Origin: Duganella flavida
GTDB taxonomy: Bacteria > Pseudomonadota > Gammaproteobacteria > Burkholderiales > Burkholderiaceae_D
Direction: 5' to 3'
Length of the DNA: 64,000 nt
NCBI RefSeq assembly: GCF_009857445.1
Contig: NZ_WWCN01000005.1
Coordinates: 341,810-405,809 of the forward strand
Below, one piece after another: positions 18,680 to 27,367 of the stretch (within the stretch, counting starts at the first letter, position 1; each line of letters starts with the position of its first letter). A program made the translations under genes and the position numbers. Below the pieces are notes generated by a model. That model saw nothing but the letters and a program-made list of their open reading frames with translations, had not been told where the DNA came from and did no database searches.

Positions 18680-20239
18680 TTAGTGTGACACTGTGACGCT
18701 GTTCATGAAATTAATCAAATCTGTTTGCTGCGCACGGCGTGCGGTGTCGTCTAGATACGTCATATGGCCGCTTGCATAATATTTGAGCACTATTGACTGG
18801 TTTTCACCGAGCCGCGCCAAGTCCAGTTCGGTCTGGTGGAAGGGCGTGGCCAGGTCGTGGTAGCCATTGATGGCCAAAATCTTCATGGCCGGATTCAGCG
18901 TCAGGGCGGCGGTCAGGTCCGGGATGGTGTCCGGCAGCTGCTTGCCGTCGTGGCTGAAGTTCCAGCGGTTGACGATGTCGATGAACGGCGCATACGCCGA
19001 CCCGGCGCTGTAGTGCAGTTCGTTCGCCATATACGTGACGATGCTGCTGGAGAAGCTGGCGTTGACCACCGTCAGCGAGGGATCGCCGTCACGCGTAAGC
19101 GCGCTGCCGGTGGGCGCCAGCACGCGGGCGTCGTAGCGGCCCAGCAGCTGGCCGGGCACGGCATTCTGCTGGTAGTAACCGGGTTGCATATCGAAATTCT
19201 GCTGCCAGATCAGGGTGCTCATGCCGGTCAGATCGGACAGCTGGTTGAGCACGGCCGAGGGCGGCGCCACCTTGCTGGCCAAATAGGCGGCAATTGCGGT
19301 GCGGTAGCCGCCGGTGGCGAAGTTGCGTACGGTCTCCACCGGCACCGGTGTGGCGCGCCCGTGGTAGGCGCTGGTGAGGGCATAGGTGGGGATGTAGCCT
19401 TCGCAGCTGATGGCATTCGGATCGAGCACACCGCAGTTGCTGTTGTAGTCCATGATGGCCGATTGCAGTACCAGGCCGTCGATTTGTACGCCGGCCGTTT
19501 CCAGCAGGTTGGCCAGCACCCCGGTGCGCGGCGCGCCATAGGATTCGCCGTACAGGAATTTGGGCGAGGCTTCGCGCTTGTTGACGGCGATGTAGCGCTG
19601 CACGAAATCGCGGAAGGAGGCCGCGTCCTTGTCCACGCCCCAGAAGTCGGCATTGGTGTTGGGCGCCACGGCTTGCGTGTAGCCAGTGCCGACTGCATCG
19701 ATAAACACCAGGTCGGAGGTGGCAAGCAGGGTTTCCTGGTTATCGACCAGCTGCACCGGCGGGATATTCGCGCTGGGGATGGTGCTGACCAGCCGGCGCG
19801 GCCCGAAGGAGCCGAGGTGCAGATAGGTCGATGCGGAACCGGGGCCGCCGTTGTAGAAGAAGGTGACCGGGCGCTTGGCCGCCGTCGTTCCCGTCACGGT
19901 GTAAGCCACGTAGAAGAAGGAGACGCTGGCCTGGCCGGTCTTGGCGTCGACTGCGGTCAGGTGGCCGGTGGTGGCGGTGTAGTCGAATTGCTTGCCATTG
20001 AGCTGGATATGGCTGGCAATGACGGCGGCGTTTTCGTTCGGTGCGGACAGCGATCCGGTGGCAGCGCTGGAGTAGACGGTAACATCGGCAAAGGAGCCGG
20101 GTACCGCTGGCGTGGTGACCGGTGGTGTGGTGGGCGTTGTGGTACCGCTGCTTCCGCCGCCGCCACCGCCACAGCCGGCCAACAGGATGGCACCCACCAG
20201 CGCCGGTCGCCGCCATTGCAATTTTGTGCAAAACGCCAC
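18680..20239 (-). CDS. S10-family serine carboxypeptidase-like lipoprotein
   Basis: 519 aa if it starts at GTG 20239, which has GGGAGG four bases upstream and gives a proper lipoprotein signal (LLAGC then a Gly run). An in-frame ATG at 20317 would overlap the deaminase gene and put extra residues before the signal. Catalytic features: nucleophile in FLYGESYGAPR, Asp in INGYHDLATPF, His in YYASGHMTYLD. Such enzymes trim C-terminal residues of peptides; here it would be anchored in the envelope. It follows the deaminase by 37 bases but is functionally unrelated to purines as far as can be seen. Confidence 0.85.
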   Translation of the reverse strand: MAFCTKLQWRRPALVGAILLAGCGGGGGGSSGTTTPTTPPVTTPAVPGSFADVTVYSSAATGSLSAPNENAAVIASHIQLNGKQFDYTATTGHLTAVDAKTGQASVSFFYVAYTVTGTTAAKRPVTFFYNGGPGSASTYLHLGSFGPRRLVSTIPSANIPPVQLVDNQETLLATSDLVFIDAVGTGYTQAVAPNTNADFWGVDKDAASFRDFVQRYIAVNKREASPKFLYGESYGAPRTGVLANLLETAGVQIDGLVLQSAIMDYNSNCGVLDPNAISCEGYIPTYALTSAYHGRATPVPVETVRNFATGGYRTAIAAYLASKVAPPSAVLNQLSDLTGMSTLIWQQNFDMQPGYYQQNAVPGQLLGRYDARVLAPTGSALTRDGDPSLTVVNASFSSSIVTYMANELHYSAGSAYAPFIDIVNRWNFSHDGKQLPDTIPDLTAALTLNPAMKILAINGYHDLATPFHQTELDLARLGENQSIVLKYYASGHMTYLDDTARRAQQTDLINFMNSVTVSH

Positions 20240-20276
20240 GATACCTCCCGTAGAGATGTATCGTGAATCATACGCT

Positions 20277-20753
20277 TTATTTGTGCCAGAAGTCCTTGTG
20301 GGCAGCGCGGGCTTCATCTTCGCGCAACGGGCCTATGACTTCGGTGGGGCGCTGGCCGGCGGCGAACACGCTGCGGCATGGCAGTGACAAGGTCGGATTT
20401 TCGGGATCGCTGCCGGTGAGTTCCAGCAGGCTTGCTTCCGACATGGCGTACACCACGCGACCGACGCCGCTCCAGTAGGTGCCGCCGCTGCACATGGCGC
20501 ATGGTTCGGCGTTGGCGTACAGCGTGGCGGTGGCCAGCTGCTGCGGGCTGTATTGCTGCGATGCGAGGCGCAGCGCGTTCATCTCCGCGTGCGCGGTGCG
20601 GTCGCTGCTCGATGCGTTCATGGCTTGCGAGATGACCGTGCCGTCGGCTGCAACCACCATGGCGGCAAACGGGTGATGGCCTTCGTCGCGCGAGCGCTGC
20701 GCCAGTGCCAGTACGCGGGTGAGGAATTCGTGATCTTGCAATGTTGCGCTCAT
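20277..20753 (-). CDS. Nucleobase/nucleoside deaminase (CDA fold)
   Basis: 158 aa from ATG 20753, whose ATGA overlaps the stop of the Rieske gene; longer upstream starts would run into that gene. The zinc site is H55 and E57 in HAEMNAL with C85 and C88 in PCAMCSG. The spacing and PCAMC motif match guanine deaminase, tRNA-adenosine deaminase and related enzymes. With the purine-type transporter and Rieske oxygenase upstream, a purine base (guanine or a modified purine) is the likely substrate. That is inference from context. Confidence 0.85.
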   Translation of the reverse strand: MSATLQDHEFLTRVLALAQRSRDEGHHPFAAMVVAADGTVISQAMNASSSDRTAHAEMNALRLASQQYSPQQLATATLYANAEPCAMCSGGTYWSGVGRVVYAMSEASLLELTGSDPENPTLSLPCRSVFAAGQRPTEVIGPLREDEARAAHKDFWHK

Positions 20754-21733
20754 CTGATGACTCCATATTGCAGGTCTTGCTGTTTCAAATAGCTGCGGTA
20801 GGCCAGCGACATGCGGTCGCACAGCACCGACACTTCAGCACCGGGCGCCAGCGGCAAGCGCGCCGGATGCTGGCTTTCCAAAATCGGTTTGTCCTGTAAA
20901 AAAATCGTATCCTGGAATTCGCGCATCGATTCATAGCTCGACGTGAAATCGTTGAGCGCCATGATGATCCACACGCGCGTGCTGGTTTCGGTCAGCGGCT
21001 GCGTGAACAGCGCAATCGCTTCACGGATAGTCCCCGGTGGATGCTTGGTCAGGATGGTGGTCAGCGGACGCACTACGCGGTAGGTGTATTCGATATCGCT
21101 GCCGCCGGTGGCGGAGCGGCTGGCTTGCGGCTGCCACGCGTAGCACTGCTTGGCCCAAACCCCGCTGCCGTATTCGGGATCGTCAAAGGTTTCGACCGTG
21201 TAGTCGGGCACCACCGGCTGCTCTTTGTCGCCAAGGATGCCTTCGTGGACAAAGGCGAAATGCGCCATGTCGAGGAAGTTCTCAACGATGCGCGGTGCGC
21301 TCGATTGCACGTCGTAATGGCCGCACCAGACTTTGCGCAGCTGGTCGTCGGCAAATTCAGGAAACGCCGGAGGACCGGCATGCGCTGGCGTGCCGAGACA
21401 TACCCACGCCATGCCGTACTGCTCCTGTACATGATAGGTCGCCACTTGTGCCTTCAACGGCGCTTGCGGCAAGGCGGGAATATGAATGCAGCGGCCCTCC
21501 TTGCCGAAGCGCCAGCCGTGGTAAGGGCAGGTCAGCGCATCGTTCTGCAAGCTCCCCATGGAAAGCCGCGTGCCGCGATGCGGACAACGGTCTTCCCATG
21601 CATGCAGCACGCCGCCGCTGTCGCGCCACAGCACCAACCGCGTCTCCAGCAGGTCGGTGGCCAGCATGGCGCCGGCCGCGATCTGGTTGGAGAGCGCAAC
21701 CGGGTGCCAGTCGTTGTACAGGACTGGATCCAT
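20750..21733 (-). CDS. Rieske non-heme iron oxygenase, NdmA-like
   Basis: 327 aa. Rieske [2Fe-2S] ligands are C50, H52, C69 and H72 in CPHRG and CPYHGW. The mononuclear iron site lies in ENFLDMAHFAFVHEG. The C-terminal tail (DKPILESQ, EVSVLCDR, AYRSYL) resembles methylxanthine N-demethylases NdmA/NdmB, as recalled from those sequences. It needs a reductase, none of which is in the cluster. With a BMP/ABC nucleoside importer, Tsx-like porin and deaminase alongside, it may hydroxylate or demethylate a purine. The binding-protein gene upstream ends 2 bases before it starts. Confidence 0.85.
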   Translation of the reverse strand: MDPVLYNDWHPVALSNQIAAGAMLATDLLETRLVLWRDSGGVLHAWEDRCPHRGTRLSMGSLQNDALTCPYHGWRFGKEGRCIHIPALPQAPLKAQVATYHVQEQYGMAWVCLGTPAHAGPPAFPEFADDQLRKVWCGHYDVQSSAPRIVENFLDMAHFAFVHEGILGDKEQPVVPDYTVETFDDPEYGSGVWAKQCYAWQPQASRSATGGSDIEYTYRVVRPLTTILTKHPPGTIREAIALFTQPLTETSTRVWIIMALNDFTSSYESMREFQDTIFLQDKPILESQHPARLPLAPGAEVSVLCDRMSLAYRSYLKQQDLQYGVIR

Positions 21734-21735
21734 GC

Positions 21736-22812
21736 TTATTTAGGAATCGTGCCGTCCACGCCTTGCACGTAGAAGTTCATCGACAGCAGTTCCTTTTCAG
21801 GCATCTTGGCGCCGGCCGCCACTTTGATGGCGCCCGATTGATCCTTGATCGGACCCGTGAACGGATCGAAGGTACCAGCGGTCAGCGCGGCCTTCTTCTC
21901 TTCGAAGATCTTCGCCACGTCGGCCGGCACTGCGGCATTCAGCTTGGACATCTTGACCATGCCTTCTTTCAAACCGCCGCGATAGCCTTCGGTTTTCCAG
22001 GTGCCAGCCAATACTGCCTTGGCGGTGTTGATGTAGTAGCCCGACCAGTCATTGGTCGCTGCAGTCAGGTGCGCTTTCGGTGCGAACTTGGTCATGTCCG
22101 AATCCCAGCCGAATGCATACACGCCTTTTTCCTGCGCCACTTGCAGCGTGGCCGGCGAGTCGGTGTTCTGCGCCATCACATCCGCACCTTGTGCCACCAG
22201 GGTTTCTGCCGCCTGACGTTCTTTCGCCGGGTCGTACCACGAGTTCACCCAGATCACTTTGGTCTTGATCTTCGGATTCACGCTTTGCGCGCCGAGCGTG
22301 AAGGCGTTGATGTTGCGGATCACCTCAGGCACCGGGAACGAGGCGATGAAGCCCAGCGTGTTCGACTTGCTCATCTTGCCGGCCAGGATGCCGTTCAGGT
22401 AAGCGCCTTCGTACAAACGCGATTCGTAGGTGCCGAAGTTTTTTCCGCTCTTGAAACCGGTGGCGTGCAGGAAGGTCACGCCGGGCGTGGTCTTCGCTAC
22501 TTTTTCAGTCGCGTTCATGTAGCCGAACGAGGTAGTGAAAATCAGCTTGTTCCCTTCCGCCACCAGCTTGCGGATCACGCGTTCTGCGTCCGCGCCTTCC
22601 GGCACGTTTTCGACGTAGCTGGTTTTCACTTTCGCGCCCAGTTCTTTTTCCAATGCCAGGCGGGCCTGGTCGTGGGCGTAGGTCCAGCCGGCATCGCCGA
22701 CCGGGCCAACGTAGACGAAGCCGATCTTCAGCGGATCTGCAGCAAACGACGGAGCAGCAGCCAACGCAGCGGCAGCTGCGATGGTAGCCAGTACTTTGCG
22801 ACGATTCATCAT
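21736..22812 (-). CDS. BMP-family substrate-binding protein of a nucleoside ABC importer
   Basis: 358 aa. The signal peptide is cleaved near SFA-ADP (residue 24). The BMP/PnrA-like fold starts at LKIGFVYVGPVGDAGWTYAHDQAR; the family binds purine nucleosides or bases in the periplasm. Its ABC partners are encoded divergently at 24766-28245. It directly precedes the Rieske gene (2-base gap), so uptake and conversion are co-transcribed. Exact ligand unknown. Confidence 0.88.
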   Translation of the reverse strand: MMNRRKVLATIAAAAALAAAPSFAADPLKIGFVYVGPVGDAGWTYAHDQARLALEKELGAKVKTSYVENVPEGADAERVIRKLVAEGNKLIFTTSFGYMNATEKVAKTTPGVTFLHATGFKSGKNFGTYESRLYEGAYLNGILAGKMSKSNTLGFIASFPVPEVIRNINAFTLGAQSVNPKIKTKVIWVNSWYDPAKERQAAETLVAQGADVMAQNTDSPATLQVAQEKGVYAFGWDSDMTKFAPKAHLTAATNDWSGYYINTAKAVLAGTWKTEGYRGGLKEGMVKMSKLNAAVPADVAKIFEEKKAALTAGTFDPFTGPIKDQSGAIKVAAGAKMPEKELLSMNFYVQGVDGTIPK

Positions 22813-22851
22813 ACGGTTTCCTTTGCGTGGAGGTGCGGGTTAGATGAGAAA

Positions 22852-23709
22852 TTAGAAGTGGTATTCAGCGCGTACCATCGGGGTCTTGGCGGTGGCGCCT
22901 GGGTTGTTGCGGTCCGGGTTACCGAATTTGTTTTTCCAGTACTGGTACTCGACGCCGACCTTGAAGGTGTTCTTTGGCGTGCCAACCAGGCTGCTGATGT
23001 CGTACATGACTTGCGCGTCGATATTGGTTTCCGGCGCGGTGCCGCCGCCGAATTCATTGGTACCCTTGGCGGTGATGAAGTTGGCGAAGCCGTTGAATTC
23101 CAGCGGGATGCCGACGTTGAACGGGATGCCCCATGCAGCGGTCAGCATGGCGTGGGTCTTGTAGGCGTAGCGCGGCGTGGCGGTTTTGGTGAAGGTGCTG
23201 TAAGGCGCATTCGATTCCCACAGGGCCAGCAGGCTGACGTCGAGGAAGCCCGGCACGTCGATGAACAGGGTTGGACCAGCGACCAGCATGCGCTTCTTGG
23301 AGTTGTAGCCGGCGTCGGTTTTGCTGTTGTAGTCAAAGCCGCCGGTGAAGCCCAAGCCGCGTACCGGACCGAAGGCGTAGCTGTTGCCGGTGATCTTGCC
23401 GAAGTCCAGCGTGTGACGGTACACCGCGTAAGCTTCGTGCGCGCCGACGCTGGAACCAGCGGCCGACGGATCTTTTTCGGACGACATCAGCAGGTCGACG
23501 CTGAAGAAGTTCTTGCCGTACTTGTAGCCCGATACGCTGCTCAGGTTGACGATGTTCTTGGTGATGTCGTTATTGTTGAACGGTTCGGCGAACTTGGTGC
23601 CGTAGCGGTAGCTCAGCGAAGTGTCGCTCCAGTCGGCTGCTTGTGCGCTGCAAGTGGCGACGAGGGCGAGGGCGGAGAGGGCGGCGGTGCGGCGTACGAG
23701 ATGTGGCAT
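22852..23709 (-). CDS. Tsx-like nucleoside channel, outer membrane
   Basis: 285 aa from ATG 23709 with GGAG six bases upstream (an ATG four codons earlier overlaps that site). Signal peptide ends near AQA-ADW. The mature protein is a beta-barrel with alternating aromatic strands and a terminal Phe (RAEYHF), the usual outer-membrane signature. It resembles the Tsx family of nucleoside-specific channels, which fits its place at the head of the leftward purine operon. A general porin of another family is the alternative. Confidence 0.75.
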   Translation of the reverse strand: MPHLVRRTAALSALALVATCSAQAADWSDTSLSYRYGTKFAEPFNNNDITKNIVNLSSVSGYKYGKNFFSVDLLMSSEKDPSAAGSSVGAHEAYAVYRHTLDFGKITGNSYAFGPVRGLGFTGGFDYNSKTDAGYNSKKRMLVAGPTLFIDVPGFLDVSLLALWESNAPYSTFTKTATPRYAYKTHAMLTAAWGIPFNVGIPLEFNGFANFITAKGTNEFGGGTAPETNIDAQVMYDISSLVGTPKNTFKVGVEYQYWKNKFGNPDRNNPGATAKTPMVRAEYHF

Positions 23710-23757
23710 TACAGGCTCCATTCAAGTTGTTGTAGTCAGGGTTTGAAAGCACTTTTT

Positions 23758-23767
23758 TTGTATCCAA
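23758..23767. promoter_or_regulatory. Possible GntR operator upstream of the Tsx-like gene
   Basis: TTGTATCCAA matches the motif TTGTATACGA (found before the ABC ATPase gene) in 8 of 10 positions. It overlaps an inverted repeat (ATCCAAT 23762-23768, ATTGGAT 23779-23785). It lies ~50 bases before the Tsx-like gene on the minus strand. This would let the regulator control both arms of the module. Confidence 0.4.
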
Positions 23768-23827
23768 TCGTTTTAGCAATTGGATTCAATCTCGTCCAGT
23801 CCTAAAGCAATTAGCGGGCCACCTTTT

Positions 23828-24538
23828 TCAGAATCCCGACAACGCTTCAGCCAGATTAACTTTTTTGTCTTGCTCGTCCAGGCGCAAGCGCGATTCGATT
23901 TCCTGCAGGTGGTGCTCGATCAAATGGGTGGCTTCCTTGACCTTGCCCTTTTCGATCAGCGTGGCCAGGTCCTGGTGTTCATCGTTCTCGCACATGGCGC
24001 TGCCGGGCGTTTCGTACAGGGCGATGATCAGCGAGCAGCGCGACACCAGCTCCTCCATGAAGCGCTGCAGCACGTGGTTGCCGGCCAGTTCCGCCAGCAG
24101 CAGGTGGAACTCGCCGCCCAATCGTATCCAACCGGCGCGGTCGCCGCCGCGGCGCGCCGCGTCTTCTGCCGCAAGGGCTGCGCGGATTTGCTTGATCGAT
24201 TCCGGCGTGGCGTTGTGGATCACGAGTGGAATGATTTCGCGCTCGATGGCACGCCGCGCAGCGAAGATATCGCGCGCTTCCTGCGGCGTGGGCGAGGCAA
24301 TCACCGCGCCGCGATTGGGCCGCAGTTCGATGATGTGGTCATGCGCCAGCCGTTGCAGTGCCTTGCGGACGGTGGTGCGGCTGACTTGATACAGCTCGCA
24401 GAAATCGGCCTCGCCCAGGTGGGTGCCGGGCGGCAGGCGGTGGCTCATGACGGCGTTGACCACCGCCTTGTAGATGCGCATGTCGACGGCGGTGGTACCG
24501 CGTTTGACTGCTTGATCGGCTTTGCGCTTGTCGGGCAT
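23828..24538 (-). CDS. GntR-family (FCD) transcriptional regulator
   Basis: 236 aa. Winged helix-turn-helix at about 20-85 (CELYQVSRTTVRKALQRL), then an all-helical FCD effector domain (~95-225) with metal-binding His residues (EDEHQD, EHHLQEIESRL). It sits between the two purine arms and is divergent from the ABC ATPase gene. It probably represses both arms until its ligand, perhaps a purine, binds. Candidate operators lie at 24593-24749 and 23758-23767. Confidence 0.88.
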   Translation of the reverse strand: MPDKRKADQAVKRGTTAVDMRIYKAVVNAVMSHRLPPGTHLGEADFCELYQVSRTTVRKALQRLAHDHIIELRPNRGAVIASPTPQEARDIFAARRAIEREIIPLVIHNATPESIKQIRAALAAEDAARRGGDRAGWIRLGGEFHLLLAELAGNHVLQRFMEELVSRCSLIIALYETPGSAMCENDEHQDLATLIEKGKVKEATHLIEHHLQEIESRLRLDEQDKKVNLAEALSGF

Positions 24539-24592
24539 TGCTGGATTCTCCGTGTGAGTGATACGTCCCTGTTAAGCAGGAAGCGTGCTAAC

Positions 24593-24602
24593 TCGTGTAC
24601 AA
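24593..24602. promoter_or_regulatory. GntR-type operator candidate A
   Basis: TCGTGTACAA fits the GntR pattern of GT and AC half-sites round a short spacer. It lies 55 bases upstream of the regulator's own start codon. Confidence 0.5.
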
Positions 24603-24616
24603 AACCAGTGCCTCAA

Positions 24617-24626
24617 TTGTGTACGA
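24617..24626. promoter_or_regulatory. GntR-type operator candidate B
   Basis: TTGTGTACGA, centred 24 bases from candidate A. A related TTGTGCACGT follows at 24647-24656. Together they form a cluster in the divergent promoter region. Confidence 0.5.
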
Positions 24627-24739
24627 AAAAACTTTGTTTTCAAGTTTTGTGCACGTTTTTGGGGAGCCGCACGCCAAAACGGCGCATCTAGCGGTGCAGG
24701 AATGTGGCATGCTAATTGCGTCTGGTAGGGCATCCGAAT

Positions 24740-24749
24740 TTGTATACGA
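24740..24749. promoter_or_regulatory. GntR-type operator candidate C
   Basis: TTGTATACGA contains a perfect GTATAC core and lies 16 bases before the ABC ATPase start codon, overlapping the leader. A repressor bound here would block transcription of the transporter operon. Confidence 0.5.
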
Positions 24750-24765
24750 TGAAGGGAACACGCCG

Positions 24766-26310
24766 ATGACTGAACCGCGCTTGCAGATGCTCGGCATCTC
24801 CAAGATCTACCCCTCGGTGGTGGCCAACGCCGACGTGAACCTGACTGTGATGCCGGGCGAGATCCACGCCGTGCTGGGTGAGAACGGCGCCGGCAAGAGC
24901 ACCCTGATGAAGATCATCTACGGTGTGGTCAAGCCGGACCAGGGGCAGATCATGTGGGAGGGCCGCCAGGTCCACATCCATTCGCCGCACGATGCGCGCA
25001 AGCTGGGCATCGGCATGGTGTTCCAGCATTTCGCCCTGTTCGAGACGCTGACGGTGGCTGAAAATATCGCGCTGGCGCTGGACGACAAGGTGACGCCGGC
25101 CGCGCTGGCGCCGCGCATCCGCGCCGTGTCGGAGCAATACGGGCTGCCGCTGGACCCGGCGCGTTTGGTGCACAGCATGTCCGTTGGTGAGCGCCAGCGC
25201 GTCGAAATTGTGCGTTGCCTGCTGCAGTCGCCCAAATTGCTGATCATGGACGAGCCGACCTCGGTGCTGACGCCGGACGCGGTGCTCAAGTTGTTCGATT
25301 CGCTGCGCCGGCTGGCGGCGGAAGGCGTCAGCATCCTGTATATCAGCCACAAACTCGATGAGATACAAGCCCTGTGCGACAAGGCCACGGTGCTGCGCGG
25401 CGGGCGCGTGTCCGGCACCGCGCTGCCGAAACAGGAAAGCGCCAAGTCGCTGGCGGAGCTGATGATCGGCCGCGAGCTGCCGATATGTGTACACAATCCG
25501 CGCGAGCCGGGCGAGGTGCTGCTGGCGCTGGATAAGCTGAATGTAAATAGCGAGGATCCATTCGGCACGCATTTGAAAGACATTTGCCTGTCGCTGCGCA
25601 GCGGCGAGATTGTCGGCATTGCCGGCATTTCGGGCAACGGCCAGCAGGAGCTGTTGAAAGCCATCTCCGGCGAACGCACGCTGGGCCTGCGCGAAGGCAC
25701 GCTGCGCTTGTGCGGGAAGGACGTGGGCACGCTCGATGCGGCGCAGCGCCGCCAGCTTGGTCTTGGCTTCGTGCCGGAGGAACGATTGGGACGCGGCGCG
25801 GTGCCGGATTTGTCGCTGGCCGATAACGCACTGCTGACCGGCTACCTGCCTGCTGCAAAAACCGGCATGGTGCAGAAAGGCCTGATCCAGCGCGGCGCTG
25901 TACATGCCTTTGCGCAGAAGGTGATCGAGCGCTTCAAGGTCAAATGCGGCGGCGAGCAATCGGCGGCGGCTTCGCTCTCGGGCGGCAATCTGCAAAAATT
26001 TATCGTCGGCCGCGAGATCATGCTGGCGCCGAAAGTGATGGTGTTCGCCCAGCCGACGTGGGGCGTCGACATCGGCGCGGCCATGCTGATACGGCAGGCC
26101 ATCATCGATATGCGCGACCAGGGCGTGGCGGTGCTGGTGCTGTCCGAGGAGCTGGACGAGTTGTTCATGATGAGCGACCGTATCGCCGTGCTGGCGGATG
26201 GCCGCCTGTCGCGCGCAGTGCCGGCGGAAGCCACCAGCATCAACCAGATCGGCGTGTGGATGAGCGGCGATTTCGACTATCAAGGAGCTCCAGAATATGT
26301 CCAGGCTTGA
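24766..26310 (+). CDS. ABC transporter ATPase, double-domain nucleoside importer type
   Basis: 514 aa from ATG 24766 (GAAGGGA nine bases upstream). Domain 1 has Walker A GENGAGKST (38-46), signature MSVGERQRVE and Walker B LLIMDEPTS. Domain 2 has a degenerate Walker A (GISGNGQQE) and signature LSGGNLQKF. This layout is standard for RbsA/YufO-type ATPases that power BMP-dependent nucleoside uptake. It overlaps permease 1 by 14 bases. Confidence 0.92.
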   Translation: MTEPRLQMLGISKIYPSVVANADVNLTVMPGEIHAVLGENGAGKSTLMKIIYGVVKPDQGQIMWEGRQVHIHSPHDARKLGIGMVFQHFALFETLTVAENIALALDDKVTPAALAPRIRAVSEQYGLPLDPARLVHSMSVGERQRVEIVRCLLQSPKLLIMDEPTSVLTPDAVLKLFDSLRRLAAEGVSILYISHKLDEIQALCDKATVLRGGRVSGTALPKQESAKSLAELMIGRELPICVHNPREPGEVLLALDKLNVNSEDPFGTHLKDICLSLRSGEIVGIAGISGNGQQELLKAISGERTLGLREGTLRLCGKDVGTLDAAQRRQLGLGFVPEERLGRGAVPDLSLADNALLTGYLPAAKTGMVQKGLIQRGAVHAFAQKVIERFKVKCGGEQSAAASLSGGNLQKFIVGREIMLAPKVMVFAQPTWGVDIGAAMLIRQAIIDMRDQGVAVLVLSEELDELFMMSDRIAVLADGRLSRAVPAEATSINQIGVWMSGDFDYQGAPEYVQA

Positions 26311-27367
26311 ACGACGTCCCGAACCTTCGCGCCGCATGATGCTGGCGTCGCCCTTGATTGCGGCGCTGGCGATGCTGGTCACCGGCTCCATGCTGTTCTT
26401 CTTCATCGGGCAGGAGCCGCTGAATGCGTTTTACATCTACTTCATCAAGCCTTGGACCACGGCGTATGGCGTGGGCGAGCTGTTACTGAAGGCGACGCCG
26501 CTGATACTGTGCGGTGTGGGGCTGGCAATCGGCTTTCGCGCCAACGTCAACAACATCGGCGCCGATGGTCAGCTGACCGTTGGTGCGATTGCGGCAGGCG
26601 CCGTGGCGCTGTATTTCGACGAGGTGCAGGCGTGGTGGGTACTGCCTTTGATGCTGCTGGCCGGTGCGCTGGGCGGCATGCTGTGGGCGGCGATACCGGC
26701 GGTGCTGCGCACGCGCTTCAACACCAGCGAAATTCTCGTTAGCCTGATGCTGGTGTACGTGGCGTATCACTTGCTCAGCTATCTGGTGCACGGGCCGATG
26801 CGCGATCCGGCCGGTTTCAATTTCCCGCAATCGAAAATGTTCAGCGACTCGGCCACCTTGCCACTGCTGGTGGAAGGCTTGCGCGTCAACGCGGCCTTCA
26901 TTATTTCGCTGGTGATGGCTGGTGCGGCCTGGTTCTTCTGTAAGCACACCTTTGCCGGCTACCGTATGCAGGTGAGCGGCATGGCGCCTGCTGCGGCGTT
27001 GTACGCGGGCTTCAGTGAACCGCGCAATGTGTGGCTGGCGTTCATGGTGAGCGGTGCGCTGTCCGGCCTTGCCGGCGTGGGCGAAGTGGCGGGGCCGCTG
27101 GGGCAGCTGCAGCCCTCCGTGTCGCCGGGCTATGGCTTCGCAGCGATCATCGTGGCGTACGTGGGGCGTTTGCATCCGCTGGGCGTGGTGCTGTCGGCGA
27201 TTCTGATGTCGTTGCTGTACATCGGTGGCGAGACGGCGCAAATCGAACTGCAAGCGCCGTCCGCCATCACCGGCATCTTCCAGGGCCTGCTGCTGTTTTA
27301 TCTGCTGGCCGCTGACCTGTTCATCCACTATCGCATCAAGCCGCACAAGCTGGAGGTATACGCATGA
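26297..27367 (+). CDS. ABC transporter permease 1 (YufP-like)
   Basis: 356 aa, about nine hydrophobic segments. BPD_transp_2 family motifs include GFRANVNNIGADGQLTVGAIAAG and SGALSGLAGVGEVAGPLGQLQP. The start ATG 26297 lies inside the end of the ATPase gene, with AGGAG upstream. With permease 2 it forms the membrane channel of the purine-type importer. Confidence 0.92.
   Translation: MSRLERRPEPSRRMMLASPLIAALAMLVTGSMLFFFIGQEPLNAFYIYFIKPWTTAYGVGELLLKATPLILCGVGLAIGFRANVNNIGADGQLTVGAIAAGAVALYFDEVQAWWVLPLMLLAGALGGMLWAAIPAVLRTRFNTSEILVSLMLVYVAYHLLSYLVHGPMRDPAGFNFPQSKMFSDSATLPLLVEGLRVNAAFIISLVMAGAAWFFCKHTFAGYRMQVSGMAPAAALYAGFSEPRNVWLAFMVSGALSGLAGVGEVAGPLGQLQPSVSPGYGFAAIIVAYVGRLHPLGVVLSAILMSLLYIGGETAQIELQAPSAITGIFQGLLLFYLLAADLFIHYRIKPHKLEVYA

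Noticed and set aside
20240..20317. Longer N-terminus for the S10 carboxypeptidase (start at 20317)
   Set aside because: It would overlap the deaminase gene and put 26 residues before the lipoprotein signal. GTG 20239 has a strong ribosome site.
21037..23805. 922-codon open frame on the plus strand
   Set aside because: Antisense to the Rieske, BMP and Tsx-like genes; Arg/His-rich translation without domain or ribosome site.
25496..25505. Perfect palindrome TGTGTACACA resembling the GntR sites
   Set aside because: Inside the ABC ATPase coding region, far from a promoter, and explained by ordinary codons for Cys-Val-His-Asn. It could be an auxiliary site but nothing supports that.
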